The notes: generated by a model not told the origin, from the sequence alone. Shown: positions 1 to 9,839, numbered from the stretch's first letter. The stretch is 41,395 nt of DNA from an uncultured Lachnospiraceae bacterium (GCA_945787565.1 CALZIE010000007.1:1-41395); one strand, 5' to 3'. Numbers and translations are program-made.

Positions 1-53
1 AAAATCCTTGAATATCAGACATTTTAATACAATGTCTGATATTCAAGGATTTT
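1..53. terminator. Perfect 23-bp hairpin, probable bidirectional terminator
   Basis: Positions 1-23 are an exact inverted repeat of 31-53 with a 7-nt loop. The plus strand continues with a run of six T (50-55), so it fits an intrinsic terminator for a forward gene lying outside the window. Read on the minus strand it could also end transcription coming from rnpB. The stem touches the window edge, so its full extent on the left is unknown. Confidence 0.75.
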
Positions 54-223
54 TTGTGTTCTGTCCAAGCAAGCGGAAGACGTTTGAACAATATCCCCCA
101 CGGTTAGTGAAGCATCCAGCCCTACAGCGTCATCCGCCTGCTGTCCGCCCAAACCATGCGCTCATCTATTGTATGGTGGCTTGACCCAAAGGGGGTGCAA
201 AACCATCCAAAGTCCTATGTAAT
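54..223. other. Intergenic stretch between terminator and rnpB, no recognised gene
   Basis: About 170 bp downstream of rnpB on its strand. No gene is recognised. On the minus strand one frame stays open for roughly 45 codons until it ends inside the terminator stem. It has no convincing start codon or ribosome binding site, so it may be chance or a decayed gene tail. Confidence 0.4.
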
Positions 224-610
224 GAGTAGTACTATAAGCCGGGTTCTGTATTGGATGATCATCTATCTTGACTGTATGTCGCCATACAGCTCCTTTGCCT
301 TTTACTGGCAAAACGCGACCTACCTAGAAGCACGACGGGCAGCCGTATCGCTTCCTATGGGAGTATTTGCAAGCAAACACTCCCAAACATTTGGTCTTGC
401 TTCGAGTGGGGTTTACACGGCCTTTCCTGTTACCAGGAAAGCGGTGGTCTCTTACACCACCATTCCATCCTTACCTGGGAAAACCCAGGCGGTTTCTTTT
501 CTGTTGCACTAGCCTTAGAGTCGCCTCCACCGGACGTTATCCGGCACCCTGCCCTATGAAGCCCGGACTTTCCTCACCAGGTTGCCCTGGCGCGATCATC
601 TGTACTACTC
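224..610 (-). ncRNA. rnpB: RNase P RNA, bacterial type A
   Basis: This is the catalytic RNA of ribonuclease P, which matures the 5' ends of tRNAs. On the minus strand the 5' part carries the conserved GAGGAAAGTCCGGGC block (561-575 on plus). The 3' part carries the GAACCCGGCTTAT block (234-246 on plus), preceded by the conserved GATAGATGAT segment. The two ends, GAGTAGTAC at 602-610 and GTACTACTC at 224-232 when read on the minus strand, pair to form helix P1 and fix both boundaries. The length of about 387 nt is normal for the ancestral type A form. Several plus-strand open frames across it are artefacts of the structured RNA. Confidence 0.96.
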
Positions 611-652
611 ATATCTATTTTTATTTGTTATTTCCTTATGGACACGTTAGTT

Positions 653-681
653 ATTCTAGCATGAATTGTATGAATTGTAAA
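653..681 (-). promoter_or_regulatory. Promoter of rnpB
   Basis: On the minus strand, TTTACA (676-681) and TAGAAT (653-658) are separated by exactly 17 nt. The expected start, near 646, would give a short leader of about 36 nt before the mature RNase P RNA end at 610. This is a motif match only. Confidence 0.6.
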
Positions 682-796
682 GAGAATTTCGAATTTTTAC
701 AATATACTACTGTTATAACCCCAAATAGCATAAACGATAAAAAGATTCTGAAATCGGCCTATTATTCCATTAAAATCATCTAGTAATGCATCATAA

Positions 797-833
797 AAAT
801 AGGGTTGTATTTTCTTATAAGAATCCCCTATTT
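797..833 (-). terminator. Terminator of the nucleoside kinase gene
   Basis: On the minus strand AAATAGGG (826-833) pairs with CCCTATTT (797-804) around a 21-nt loop, and more T residues follow. The stem starts on the stop codon of the kinase gene at 832-834. It probably closes the dgt-dnaG-rpoD-trmK-kinase transcription unit before rnpB. Confidence 0.6.
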
Positions 834-2493
834 ACACATGAAAACAGCTTCCGCCCACAAACTCACGCAAAATTGAATTCATTGGAATCATATCACTTGG
901 CGCTGCAAGGAAATAATCCAAGAACTTTAATAACCGTTTCGCCTCTATATATTCTTCACAATCTTTATCAATCCCAAATAAAATCGGTTCTGCATACTGT
1001 TTTAATACTGCCAATTCATAAATCAGCGCTGAATTAAACATGCAGTCCACATCTTCCTGATACGGGAAGATATTCTCCTCTTCCCCTCTTCTTACGGACG
1101 GCCACATCCGAATGGTATCTCTTGCGGACGCCCCACGGGTTCTGGCATCACGCACCATACGCCTAATCAGTCTTCCGTCGGTAGTAGGTATTCGATTATG
1201 CTCATCGATATTTAACTGTGTCAAAGCACTAATATAAATCTTAAACTTGCTTTCTCTTGGCAGAGTATAGGACAGTTCATCATTAAGACCATGAATTCCT
1301 TCAATGACTAAGATATCATCCTTGCCAAGTGTCTTAAAGTTTCCTTTATATTCTCTCTTCCCGCTCTTAAAATTATAACTTGGCAGTTCCACTGTCCTTC
1401 CCTCTAATAGCGCCCTCATATCTTCGTTAAACTGCGCTACATCGATTGCCTTTAATGTCTCAAAGTTATAATTGCCGTCCTCATCCTTTGGCGTAAGCTC
1501 ACGATTTACAAAATAGTCATCCACTGCAATCGGATGCGGATGATATCCAAGGGTTCTTAGCTGGATGGAAAGTCTGTGAGAAAATGTTGTCTTGCCCGAG
1601 GAAGAAGGTCCTGCAATCATAATGAACTTCTTATTACCGGAAGATTTGATCTGCTCCGCAATCTCTGCGATCTTCTTTTCCTGAAGCGCTTCCTGTACAA
1701 GGATTAATTCGTTCATATTTCCTTTTGTGATTTCATCATTCAGTGCCCCAACCGTATCAATTCCCATTGTAGCACCCCAGCGGTTGGATTCCTGCAATAT
1801 CTGGAACAGTTTCACCTTTTCTTCAAATGGCTTCACTGTCTTTGGATCCATTCTGTTTGGAAGCATCAAAAGAAAACCATCCGCATAGAGCTTTAAGTCA
1901 AAGTATTTCAAATATGCGGTGCTAGGTGGCATATATCCATAAAAATAGTCCTCAAATCCATCTAAGGTATAAATATTTGCCTTGCTAACCCTACGGTAGC
2001 GGAAAAGCTTCTCTTTATCATACATCCCATAATGTCTGAAAAGCTTTGCAGCACTTTCGGTATCTACCGCTCGTTTTAAAAATGGAAGATCTTTTGCTAC
2101 AAGAGAGTCCATCTCCTCTTTTACTAACTTAAGATCCTCCTTATCCAGAATAAACTTCCCATCAATCTCGCAATAAAGCGCATCACCGATAGCATGCTCT
2201 ACCCGGACATTATCAATGCCCTTTTGCCCAAGTACCCGGTAAATGGCCCGGAGCATTACAAGAATCATTCCTCTTACATACGTCTTCATGCCAGCATCTT
2301 CTTTTGCCGTCACAAAAGAAAGCGTGCAGTCTTCGTCCGCGGTCTTAAACAGCTCCCGAAGCCTGCCATCCTTTACTACAAGCAGTATCTCATTCTCGTA
2401 GTTTTTCTGATAGTCCTTCGCAATTTCTAAAAATGTGGTACCTTTTCGGATTTCCCTTGTTTCTCCATTAATCACTATCCTGCATTTCTCCAT
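832..2493 (-). CDS. Nucleoside kinase with ThrRS-like N-terminus and uridine-kinase-like C-terminus
   Basis: The 553-residue protein is predicted to phosphorylate a nucleoside with NTP in the cytoplasm; the substrate is not known from sequence. Residues 1-60 resemble the TGS domain and the next part the second N-terminal domain of threonyl-tRNA synthetase. A PRK/uridine-kinase domain follows, with P-loop GPSSSGKT at about 295-302 and the typical VDDYF motif just after residue 320. The start was placed at the ATG at 2493, behind AAGGAG with 8-nt spacing. An in-frame ATG 18 bp upstream lies before this site and has no ribosome binding site. It is the last gene of the rpoD cluster, where other Firmicutes often have a Nif3-like gene after trmK. 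The family is clear; the physiological role is inferred. Confidence 0.9.
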   Translation of the reverse strand: MEKCRIVINGETREIRKGTTFLEIAKDYQKNYENEILLVVKDGRLRELFKTADEDCTLSFVTAKEDAGMKTYVRGMILVMLRAIYRVLGQKGIDNVRVEHAIGDALYCEIDGKFILDKEDLKLVKEEMDSLVAKDLPFLKRAVDTESAAKLFRHYGMYDKEKLFRYRRVSKANIYTLDGFEDYFYGYMPPSTAYLKYFDLKLYADGFLLMLPNRMDPKTVKPFEEKVKLFQILQESNRWGATMGIDTVGALNDEITKGNMNELILVQEALQEKKIAEIAEQIKSSGNKKFIMIAGPSSSGKTTFSHRLSIQLRTLGYHPHPIAVDDYFVNRELTPKDEDGNYNFETLKAIDVAQFNEDMRALLEGRTVELPSYNFKSGKREYKGNFKTLGKDDILVIEGIHGLNDELSYTLPRESKFKIYISALTQLNIDEHNRIPTTDGRLIRRMVRDARTRGASARDTIRMWPSVRRGEEENIFPYQEDVDCMFNSALIYELAVLKQYAEPILFGIDKDCEEYIEAKRLLKFLDYFLAAPSDMIPMNSILREFVGGSCFHV

Positions 2494-2540
2494 AAGCGCT
2501 CTCCTTATCATACCTTACGTATTATCGGACGTATTATATC

Positions 2541-3248
2541 TTATGCATAGAATTCCAGTGCGTTCTCTAAAAGAGTGATTTCTTCCTTTAAGGACTCTTT
2601 TCGACTCTGTGCACCTTCTGTATTTGTCTGCTCAAGTGCTGCTAAAATAGATACCGCCTTCTTTTGCTCTTTCTTTAAGAACTCCTGTAAGACCGGGTTT
2701 TTCTCCTTTAGCAACCATTTTCCATAGTGAAGGAACACTGGATTAAGGGCATCCGCTGTATCTACCCCTTCTTCTTTTTTAATTGCACGCATCGCTGTAT
2801 AATACTTGCCGTCTTCCTTACACATCGCCTCTTCCACAATGGCAAATCCACTATTATGTAGATACGCTCTAAGTGTATCGATCTCGGACTGTGGCTGAAG
2901 CACAAGCTCTTTCGCCGCCTCTACGCTTTCCCTGCTGTCACTTAGGATTTTGACCATAAGAGGTCCTCCCATGCCTGCGATGACAATGGTATCCGCTTCG
3001 CCGGGTTTTAATTTCTTTAAGCCATCAGACAGCCGGGTTTCAATCCTATCCTGATATCCGTATTTATTTATGTTCTCACCTGCACGCATCAGTGGTCCTT
3101 TATTAATATCTAATGCTACGGTGCTCGTAGCGATTCCATGCTCAATCAGATAAATAGAAATATAGGCGTGATCACATCCTACATCTGCCACACGCACTCC
3201 TTTTGTCACGAAATCTACTACCATCTGTAATCTTTTAGATAACTGCAT
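2541..3248 (-). CDS. trmK: tRNA (adenine(22)-N1)-methyltransferase
   Basis: TrmK transfers a methyl group from S-adenosylmethionine to N1 of adenine 22 in some tRNAs. The 235-residue protein has the Rossmann motif I (DVGCDHAY, 22-29), an acidic VALDIN segment near residue 45 that would hold the SAM ribose, and the AGMGG motif (91-95) of this family. A charged C-terminal region, probably helical, follows. The length is normal. The gene starts 14 bp after the rpoD stop with AAGGATG upstream, so the two are almost certainly co-transcribed. The pairing of rpoD with trmK is common in Firmicutes and supports the call. Confidence 0.93.
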   Translation of the reverse strand: MQLSKRLQMVVDFVTKGVRVADVGCDHAYISIYLIEHGIATSTVALDINKGPLMRAGENINKYGYQDRIETRLSDGLKKLKPGEADTIVIAGMGGPLMVKILSDSRESVEAAKELVLQPQSEIDTLRAYLHNSGFAIVEEAMCKEDGKYYTAMRAIKKEEGVDTADALNPVFLHYGKWLLKEKNPVLQEFLKKEQKKAVSILAALEQTNTEGAQSRKESLKEEITLLENALEFYA

Positions 3249-3262
3249 TTTATAACATCCTT

Positions 3263-4408
3263 CTACTCTAAATAATCCTTTAACTTTCTTGACCGGCTTG
3301 GATGTCTTAACTTCCTAAGTGCTTTTGCTTCAATCTGACGGATTCGCTCTCTTGTCACATTGAATTCTTTTCCGACTTCCTCTAACGTCCTTGCCCTTCC
3401 ATCATCAAGGCCGAACCGTAAACGAAGTACTTTCTGCTCTCTTTCTGTTAAGGTTGATAGCACCTCCATCAGCTGCTCTTTTAACAAAGTAAATGCTGCT
3501 GCCTCTGCTGGTACTGGTACATTATCATCCTGAATGAAGTCCCCTAAGTGGCTGTCCTCTTCCTCGCCAATTGGCGTCTCTAAGGATACCGGTTCCTGTG
3601 AGATCTTCTGAATCTCCCGCACACGGTCTACCGGCAGATTCATTTCCTTTGCCACTTCCTCTGGAAATGGCTCTCTTCCTAGTTCCTGTAAAAGCTGACG
3701 CTGTACACGGATCAACTTATTAATTGTCTCTACCATATGCACTGGAATTCGAATGGTCCTTGCCTGATCGGCAATGGCTCTCGTAATTGCCTGCCTGATC
3801 CACCAGGTCGCATACGTACTAAATTTGTATCCTTTATGATAATCAAACTTCTCAACCGCTTTAATAAGACCTAAATTTCCTTCCTGTATCAAATCAAGAA
3901 ACTGCATCCCTCTTCCTACATACCGCTTTGCTATGCTGACGACAAGACGGAGATTTGCTTCTGCAAGACGTTTTTTGGCCTCTTCATCGCCTACTTCCAT
4001 CTTCTTGGCTAATTCCATCTCCTCATCGCTGCTAAGAAGCGGGACTTTCCCGATTTCTTTTAAGTACATGCGAACCGGATCTTCGGTTCCGACCCCTTCC
4101 GGAACCGAAAGATCTATTTTAGACAGATCGTCCTCGTCAGACTCAATAAGGGCAAGGTCATCCTCATCTACATCATCCATTTCCACATCAAGCGTCTCTG
4201 TCCCTGCCTCTTCCATCTCCGGTGCTCTTAGTACATCTACATTGTTTGCATCCAAAAACTCATAAATCTTTTCTACCTGATTGGAATCCATATCCATATC
4301 AACAAAAAAATCATTAATTTCCTCATACTCTAATACATTCTTTTTCTTTTTTGCGTAAACTAGCAACGCACTAAGCTTTTCACGAAATTTAGCCATATTT
4401 TCATCCAT
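3263..4408 (-). CDS. rpoD: Primary RNA polymerase sigma factor (sigma-70/SigA)
   Basis: This is the housekeeping sigma factor that directs RNA polymerase to TTGACA/TATAAT promoters. In the 381-residue product a very acidic N-terminal region (1.1) is followed by region 1.2 ([11 protein letters not shown], near 110-120). Regions 2.1-2.4 lie near 147-228 and include the [10 protein letters not shown] melting helix. Region 3 follows, then region 4.2 with [16 protein letters not shown] near the C-terminus. The start is set at the ATG at 4408, behind AAGGATG. A TTG 39 bp upstream keeps the frame open but lacks a ribosome binding site. It sits 47 bp after dnaG, the classic dnaG-rpoD order, here without rpsU. 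Confidence 0.97.
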   Translation of the reverse strand: MDENMAKFREKLSALLVYAKKKKNVLEYEEINDFFVDMDMDSNQVEKIYEFLDANNVDVLRAPEMEEAGTETLDVEMDDVDEDDLALIESDEDDLSKIDLSVPEGVGTEDPVRMYLKEIGKVPLLSSDEEMELAKKMEVGDEEAKKRLAEANLRLVVSIAKRYVGRGMQFLDLIQEGNLGLIKAVEKFDYHKGYKFSTYATWWIRQAITRAIADQARTIRIPVHMVETINKLIRVQRQLLQELGREPFPEEVAKEMNLPVDRVREIQKISQEPVSLETPIGEEEDSHLGDFIQDDNVPVPAEAAAFTLLKEQLMEVLSTLTEREQKVLRLRFGLDDGRARTLEEVGKEFNVTRERIRQIEAKALRKLRHPSRSRKLKDYLE

Positions 4409-4455
4409 AAACAGCATCCTTCTTTCTTCATCCAAAAGAACTACCAAATTATAGT

Positions 4456-6243
4456 CTAACCAGCATTTAAGGAACTATGCAGCTTTGCCATGTCTCTCTG
4501 CTGCACGATAATATCCTGTAACGCGGCAATGTCATTGTTTTCAATTGCATGTTTCTGAGCCAGTTCAAGGCTTGCTTTCTTTACTCTTACAACGGTGTCC
4601 GCAAATGCCTTCTTTCTCTCGGCATCGCTCATCAGCGCGCCAACCTCCGTGGTAAACAGTTCTGCTACCATGGTCTGTTCTTCCTTGCTAACAAACTTAT
4701 TGATGATCTTTGCAGGATTTACCGCATGCTCTTGCTCATACTGGGCAAACAGCATATTCGCCACTTCCCGGTATAACTCTTCTGTAAAATCTTCTGGTCC
4801 AATGATTCCTTTGATCTTCTCAAATGCTTTAATATCATCAATCAGCCAGGTTAAAAGAATCTTCTGAGACTGCTTCATCCCCTCTTCCGGCTTTGCCTTT
4901 TTGACACTCTCTTTCTCTCTCTTTGCCGCTTCCCCTGCCGCCTGAACATTCCCAAGCTGGGCTCCATAACGGTTTACAAGCTTTCTTAAGTTATCAAAGC
5001 TGATATTATATTTTTTGCACATCGCCTCGATATAAATATTTCGCTCAATCTCTTCCGAGAATACAAGCATCTTCTTCGCCATCTCGTTAAAGAACTTTGT
5101 CTTTTCTTCCGGATCTTCTAAATTAAAGCCTCTCTCTAACACTTCTACTTCAAAATAAAAGCTGTTTCCGGCCTGATCAAGACGCTTTTGATATTCCTCT
5201 GCCCCAAGTGCCTTAATAAACTCATCTGGATCCTTATACGGCTTCATATTAACGATCTTCGGTGTGATACCCGCTTCTTTTAAGATTGGGATGGCGCGAA
5301 GCGCCGCCTTTGTTCCAGCTTCATCACTATCGTATGTTAATAATACTTCACTTGTATAGCGGGATAATAACTTCGCCTGTTGTGGCGTGAATGCGGTTCC
5401 AAGAGAGGCAACTGCATTGTTAAACCCTGCCTGATGAAGCGCGATGACATCCATATAGCCTTCGCAGATTAACATATTGGATCGTCTTGAGGATTTGGCA
5501 AAATTAAGCCCATATAAGTTTCTAGACTTATCAAACAACTTCGTTTCCGGAGAATTCAAGTACTTAGGAGTACCATCTCCCATCACTCTTCCGCCAAATG
5601 CGATCACCTTGTTATTGCTGTCCATAATTGGGAACATGACACGGTTCCAGAATTTATCATGAGCACCTCTTGCCTCATCCATCGTAAAGAGACCGGACTG
5701 GCTTAATAAGGAATCATCATACCCTTGTTGTTTCATATACTGATACAAATCATCCGAAAATGGATTGGAGTATCCTAATCCGAATTTCTTAATCGTCTCA
5801 TCGGAAAGCTCTCTGTTTTTTAAATATTCCAATGCTTTCTCACCACGCGCCGTCTTTAACTGATAAAAATAGTACTTCGCGGCTTCTTTGTTCACTTCTA
5901 ATAATCGACTCTTTAAATCTGCTGCCCGCTTTGCCTCTTCGGAATATTCCTCTTCGGGGAGTTTTATTCCTGCCCGTTCTGCCAATGCCTTTAATGCCTC
6001 TACAAACGTATAATTCTCATACTCCATCATAAAGGTAAAGACATTGCCCCCTACACCACATCCAAAACAATGATACATCTGCTTTGGACCGCTTACTGCA
6101 AAGGATGGGGACTTTTCATTATGAAATGGGCATAATCCCATGTAAGTGCTTCCTTTTTTTGAAAGCTTGACATAAGAACCGATCACATCAACAATATCAT
6201 TTCTTGATCTGATCTCTTCTACAAGTTCTTCTGAATAATACAT
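4456..6243 (-). CDS. dnaG: DNA primase
   Basis: DnaG makes the RNA primers for lagging-strand synthesis at the replication fork. The 595-residue protein has the N-terminal CHC2-type zinc finger with C38-x2-H41 and C59-x2-C62. The catalytic TOPRIM domain follows, with E261 in LICEGYMD and the D305-x-D307 pair in [10 protein letters not shown]. The C-terminal part would be the DnaB-interacting helicase-binding domain. An AGGAG ribosome binding site sits 7 nt before the ATG. The dgt gene lies 78 bp upstream and rpoD 47 bp downstream, all on one strand, so they probably form one operon. Length and motifs are complete. Confidence 0.97.
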   Translation of the reverse strand: MYYSEELVEEIRSRNDIVDVIGSYVKLSKKGSTYMGLCPFHNEKSPSFAVSGPKQMYHCFGCGVGGNVFTFMMEYENYTFVEALKALAERAGIKLPEEEYSEEAKRAADLKSRLLEVNKEAAKYYFYQLKTARGEKALEYLKNRELSDETIKKFGLGYSNPFSDDLYQYMKQQGYDDSLLSQSGLFTMDEARGAHDKFWNRVMFPIMDSNNKVIAFGGRVMGDGTPKYLNSPETKLFDKSRNLYGLNFAKSSRRSNMLICEGYMDVIALHQAGFNNAVASLGTAFTPQQAKLLSRYTSEVLLTYDSDEAGTKAALRAIPILKEAGITPKIVNMKPYKDPDEFIKALGAEEYQKRLDQAGNSFYFEVEVLERGFNLEDPEEKTKFFNEMAKKMLVFSEEIERNIYIEAMCKKYNISFDNLRKLVNRYGAQLGNVQAAGEAAKREKESVKKAKPEEGMKQSQKILLTWLIDDIKAFEKIKGIIGPEDFTEELYREVANMLFAQYEQEHAVNPAKIINKFVSKEEQTMVAELFTTEVGALMSDAERKKAFADTVVRVKKASLELAQKHAIENNDIAALQDIIVQQRDMAKLHSSLNAG

Positions 6244-6321
6244 TTTAAACTCCTGTCCTGCTTATTCTCATCCGCCAAGGAAAATATCAGGATGCCCTGA
6301 CATCTTATCTTGTCTTTCCTT

Positions 6322-7341
6322 CTAGTATACATCCCATGCAAATGGAATGGCAATCTCTTTATATTTCGCTACTGCATATCGGTCTGTCATACCAGCAATA
6401 TAATCGCATACCACCCGGTCAGCTGCCTCTCCCTTTTCATAAATCATATACTGATATTCTTCTGGAAGTTTTTCTGGCCTCTTGGCATAATAACAAAATA
6501 GCTGTTCGATCATACTCTCCGCTTTTGACTCTTGTCCCTTTGCGACCGGATTGGTATAGACGCTCTGAAACATATATTTTCGAAGCCCACGCATGGCCTC
6601 CTCAACTTCACTGGACATTACAATATCATTTTTTCCTTCACTATGGGACACAATGTCGTGAATGATCGTATTCAAACGTTCCTTCGTCGTATATCCTAAT
6701 ATATCCGCATATTCCTTTGGAATGTCAGATTCCGTAATAATATGCCCTCTGATTGCATCATCGATATCATGATTGATATAAGCAATCTTATCCGAAATCC
6801 TTACCACTTTTCCCTCTAAGGTAGACGGCATCTTGCTTGTCTGATGATTTAAAATGCCATCCCTTACTTCTTTGGTAAGATTTAATCCTTTTCCATGCTT
6901 CTCTAATACTTCCACAACACGTATGCTCTGTTCGCTGTGCTCAAACCCCGGCTTGTAAACTCTTCTTAAGGCTCTTTCGCCCGCATGCCCGAATGGGGTA
7001 TGGCCTAGATCATGACCTAACGCGATTGCCTCTGTCAGCTCTTCATTCAACCGAAGGGCTTTTGCAATGGTTCTTGCATTCTGCGCCACTTCAAGCGTAT
7101 GCGTCATTCTCGTACGGTAATGATCTCCTTCTGGCGTTAAAAACACCTGTGTTTTTCCATTCAGCCTTCGAAATGCCTTCGAATGCAGAATTCTATCTCT
7201 ATCTCTTTGATAAATCGGTCGGATATCACATGCTTCTTCATAAATATCGCGACCTTTGGAACAGTCACTAAATGAAGCATAGGGACTTAAAAAGTCATGC
7301 TCGCGCACTTCCTGCTTCTCTCTGATATTTAATTTATCCAT
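6322..7341 (-). CDS. dgt: Deoxyguanosinetriphosphate triphosphohydrolase-like protein (HD domain)
   Basis: Proteins of this family hydrolyse dNTPs to deoxynucleoside and tripolyphosphate and help balance the dNTP pool. The 339-residue product carries the HD metal-binding signature: H81 in RMTHTLEVAQ, H110-D111 in ALGHDLGHTPFGH, and a later DKIAYINHD segment likely to hold the last metal ligand. The NGKTQVF and HYRTRMTHT motifs are typical of the short, dnaG-linked Dgt form. The ATG at 7341 is the only reasonable start, yet the GGAGG upstream is 14 nt away, an unusually long spacing that may lower translation. It is the first gene of the replication/sigma cluster. Confidence 0.92.
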   Translation of the reverse strand: MDKLNIREKQEVREHDFLSPYASFSDCSKGRDIYEEACDIRPIYQRDRDRILHSKAFRRLNGKTQVFLTPEGDHYRTRMTHTLEVAQNARTIAKALRLNEELTEAIALGHDLGHTPFGHAGERALRRVYKPGFEHSEQSIRVVEVLEKHGKGLNLTKEVRDGILNHQTSKMPSTLEGKVVRISDKIAYINHDIDDAIRGHIITESDIPKEYADILGYTTKERLNTIIHDIVSHSEGKNDIVMSSEVEEAMRGLRKYMFQSVYTNPVAKGQESKAESMIEQLFCYYAKRPEKLPEEYQYMIYEKGEAADRVVCDYIAGMTDRYAVAKYKEIAIPFAWDVY

Positions 7342-7636
7342 TTACTGCAAATTATCCTCCGTTATTTTCATTTAAAAATCCTTACACTACTAGTATTCTC
7401 CCTAAACTGCTAATTTCCTTTTTAGGAATTTCGGAAATTGCGAAATTTTCGGGAAATCCGTTTGTAGTCCCCCCTTTCATCCTGACTAAGCCCCCTCTTA
7501 TTCCTGCATCAAACGAAGACTTATGAAGAGAAAGCGGCACCTGATACGTTTCTCTCCAAATCATCCCGCTTATAACGAATATTCAGAAACAAAAATTTCA
7601 GGTGCCGCCCTCTCTTACTAGGACTACTCTTTATTT
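7342..7636. other. Intergenic region between feo operon and dgt
   Basis: About 295 bp with no gene supported. It holds the long inverted repeat described separately (7527-7615) and, nearer dgt, a GAAATTTC-rich stretch at about 7420-7460 that can fold into an imperfect hairpin. A 60-codon minus-strand frame starts inside the loop of the inverted repeat and lacks a ribosome binding site. No clear promoter for dgt was found. Confidence 0.5.
7527..7615 (-). other. Long-stem structured element downstream of feoAB
   Basis: Positions 7527-7544 and 7598-7615 form an 18-bp inverted repeat with a 53-nt loop. As minus-strand RNA all 18 positions pair, two of them as G-U; as plus-strand RNA those two would be A-C mismatches, so the minus strand is favoured. 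Inside the loop GTTTCT and AGAAAC can pair as a second stem. No strong T run follows, so it is not a textbook terminator. It could be the feo operon's end structure, a small RNA or a REP-like element. Confidence 0.55.
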
Positions 7637-7774
7637 TTACTTTGTATGACATTTAGACGGACAGGAATCACATCCACAAGAACAGAATTTTCCTGCCTTT
7701 ACGTCCTTCACTTTTTTTCGTATCACAAATACCGCATAACATGCGATCAGTATCCCAATTATAATTGTTGCCAT
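7637..7774 (-). CDS. FeoB-associated Cys-rich membrane peptide
   Basis: This 45-residue protein has one predicted membrane helix (about residues 3-18), a basic stretch, and a tail with five cysteines in 12 residues (CSCGCDSCPSKC). Small proteins of this type are known next to feoB in many Firmicutes and are thought to assist FeoB assembly or metal handling, but the mechanism is not established. The ATG at 7774 follows GAGGAG with 5-nt spacing. The gene begins 16 bp after the feoB stop, so it is the third gene of the operon. Confidence 0.88.
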   Translation of the reverse strand: MATIIIGILIACYAVFVIRKKVKDVKAGKFCSCGCDSCPSKCHTK

Positions 7775-7790
7775 CAAATCTCCTCTTTCT

Positions 7791-9839
7791 TTATAGAAAC
7801 AGACTTCCAATCTGAAATACTAAAGTTGCTACAACCCAAGCGACTGCAAGTTGGAACAAGACTGCAAATACCGTCCATTTTGTAGATTTTAACTCTCGTT
7901 TCATAACACCAATTGTAGCTGCACATGGTGTATATAAAAGACAGAATACCATTAATGCATAGGCATTTAAAGGTCCAAAATGATAACTTGAAAGGCTTGA
8001 CACCAGCGAGTCCATGCCAACCTGGGAATTGATATTGGCAATCCCAAAGATAACACCGAAGCTAGATACTACCACTTCCTTTGCCGCAACACCGGAGATT
8101 AGGGCTAATACAACCTGCCACATTCCAAGTCCTGCCGGAACTAATAATGGTGCAACGACCTTTCCAGCTAAAGCTCCAAGACTTTCGGACATATCTTCCA
8201 CCATACCATGTGGTCCAAAATTTAATAAGAACCAGATAATAATCGATGCGATAAAGATCGTCGTTCCCGCCTTTGTCAGATAATCTTTTACCTTATCCCA
8301 TACATAGATAAAAATCGTTCTCGCATTCGGTGTCTTATATTCCGGAAGCTCAATTAAAAGCGGGCTGATGGAATTTTTCTTATTTGCTTTGTGCATAACA
8401 AAAGCAACGAGAATCGCAATAAGAAGACCGATTACATACATGGAATACGCTGCCCACATCGCATGCTCTTTAAAAAACATCTGAGAGAACAACACATAAA
8501 TCGGAAGTCTCGCACTGCATGACATAAATGGTGTCACTAAGATTGTTCTTCTTCGGTCCCTCATACCCTCTAATGCCCTGGAAGCCATAATTGCAGGAAC
8601 CGTACATCCAAAGCCAAGTAACATTGGAATAAACGCTCTTCCGGATAAGCCAAGCTTTCCCATCAGGCCATCCATTACATAGGCAACACGTGACATGTAG
8701 CCACTATCTTCTAAAAAGGCAAGTGCTAAAAACAAGATAAAGATATTCGGCAGGAAGGTAAGGATCCCTCCTACACCTGCAATAATACCGTCAACAATTA
8801 AGGATATTAAGACTGGGCTTGCATGTACTGCATTCAGACCGTTATAGCAGGCATCTGAAATATAAGTAAGGGCCGATTCAAATCCGCCTTTTAAGAAGTC
8901 ACCCACGGCAAATGTCAGAAAGAACACAAGTGCCATAATCCCTAAAAAGACTGGAACACCCCAGACCGGATGAGTTAAAATGCGATCTGCCTTATCGGTC
9001 GCTGCTGCCTTTCGTGATTTATTTACCAAACACTCTTCAATGATTTCATCAATAAAGTCATATTTTTCATTAATAATCTGTGTCTCTAAGCTTTCCGGCG
9101 CTATATCATCTAAGGAAACTCTGCATTTTTCCATCACTTCCTCATCATGCTCTAAAAGCTTGATTGCATGCCAGCGATAATTACTGGTTTCAAAACCGGC
9201 TTCCTTTAATCGGGTAATCAACATATCAATCTTATCTTCTATCTCATCTGAATACACCATAGCGTACTCACTATGATGCGGATGTACATGCTTGCTCTTC
9301 TTCCCATTCGGATGCTGGTGTTCTAAATCAATCTGCTGTTTCTTCTCTCTATGATGTGCCACCGTATGCATCAAAATATCAAGCCCAGTACGCTTTCTAG
9401 CAGATACCGGAATACATGGAATACCTAACATCTCCGGCAGACGGTGAAGATCGACCTCCATGCCACGCTCTTCTACAATATCCATCATATTTAACGCTAA
9501 TACCACTGGTTTCCCAAGTTCGATTAACTGTAAGGTCAGATACAGGTTTCTCTCTAATGCAGATGCATCTGCTACATCAATGATCACATCCACATCATCC
9601 TCTAAGATAAACTGTCTTGTCAGTTTCTCTTCCATCGTATACGAGGTGAGACTGTAGATACCCGGAAGATCCACTAATTTAAATCGATGGTTATGATACT
9701 TCATAGCACCTTCTTTTTTCTCAACCGTTACCCCCGGCCAGTTGGCCACCTTTAACTTTGCCCCGGTATAAGCATTGAACAATGTTGTCTTCCCACAATT
9801 TGGATTTCCAACAAATCCAACCTGAAGTTCCTCTTTCAT
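7791..9839 (-). CDS. feoB: Ferrous iron transport protein B
   Basis: FeoB is the membrane permease for Fe(II) uptake, with an N-terminal GTPase domain controlling the channel. The 682-residue protein has G1 GNPNCGKTT (11-19), G3 DLPG (57-60) and G4 NMMD (117-120). Two Gate-type membrane regions with several helices follow, including the PAIMASRALEG segment and a PC-containing segment near the C-terminus. The start is at ATG 9839 behind AAGGGGGG; an upstream in-frame start lacks support and overlaps feoA. An unusual histidine-rich stretch (about 161-189, eight His) lies between the GTPase part and the membrane domain. It starts 19 bp after feoA and is almost certainly Fur-regulated. Confidence 0.97.
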   Translation of the reverse strand: MKEELQVGFVGNPNCGKTTLFNAYTGAKLKVANWPGVTVEKKEGAMKYHNHRFKLVDLPGIYSLTSYTMEEKLTRQFILEDDVDVIIDVADASALERNLYLTLQLIELGKPVVLALNMMDIVEERGMEVDLHRLPEMLGIPCIPVSARKRTGLDILMHTVAHHREKKQQIDLEHQHPNGKKSKHVHPHHSEYAMVYSDEIEDKIDMLITRLKEAGFETSNYRWHAIKLLEHDEEVMEKCRVSLDDIAPESLETQIINEKYDFIDEIIEECLVNKSRKAAATDKADRILTHPVWGVPVFLGIMALVFFLTFAVGDFLKGGFESALTYISDACYNGLNAVHASPVLISLIVDGIIAGVGGILTFLPNIFILFLALAFLEDSGYMSRVAYVMDGLMGKLGLSGRAFIPMLLGFGCTVPAIMASRALEGMRDRRRTILVTPFMSCSARLPIYVLFSQMFFKEHAMWAAYSMYVIGLLIAILVAFVMHKANKKNSISPLLIELPEYKTPNARTIFIYVWDKVKDYLTKAGTTIFIASIIIWFLLNFGPHGMVEDMSESLGALAGKVVAPLLVPAGLGMWQVVLALISGVAAKEVVVSSFGVIFGIANINSQVGMDSLVSSLSSYHFGPLNAYALMVFCLLYTPCAATIGVMKRELKSTKWTVFAVLFQLAVAWVVATLVFQIGSLFL

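Noticed and set aside
156..783. Plus-strand open frames of 118 and 138 codons over rnpB
   Set aside because: They lie on the complement of a highly structured, conserved RNA gene and match no protein pattern; the rnpB assignment explains the sequence fully.
7382..7564. 60-codon minus-strand frame before dgt
   Set aside because: It starts inside the loop of the inverted repeat, has no ribosome binding site and no family-like sequence.
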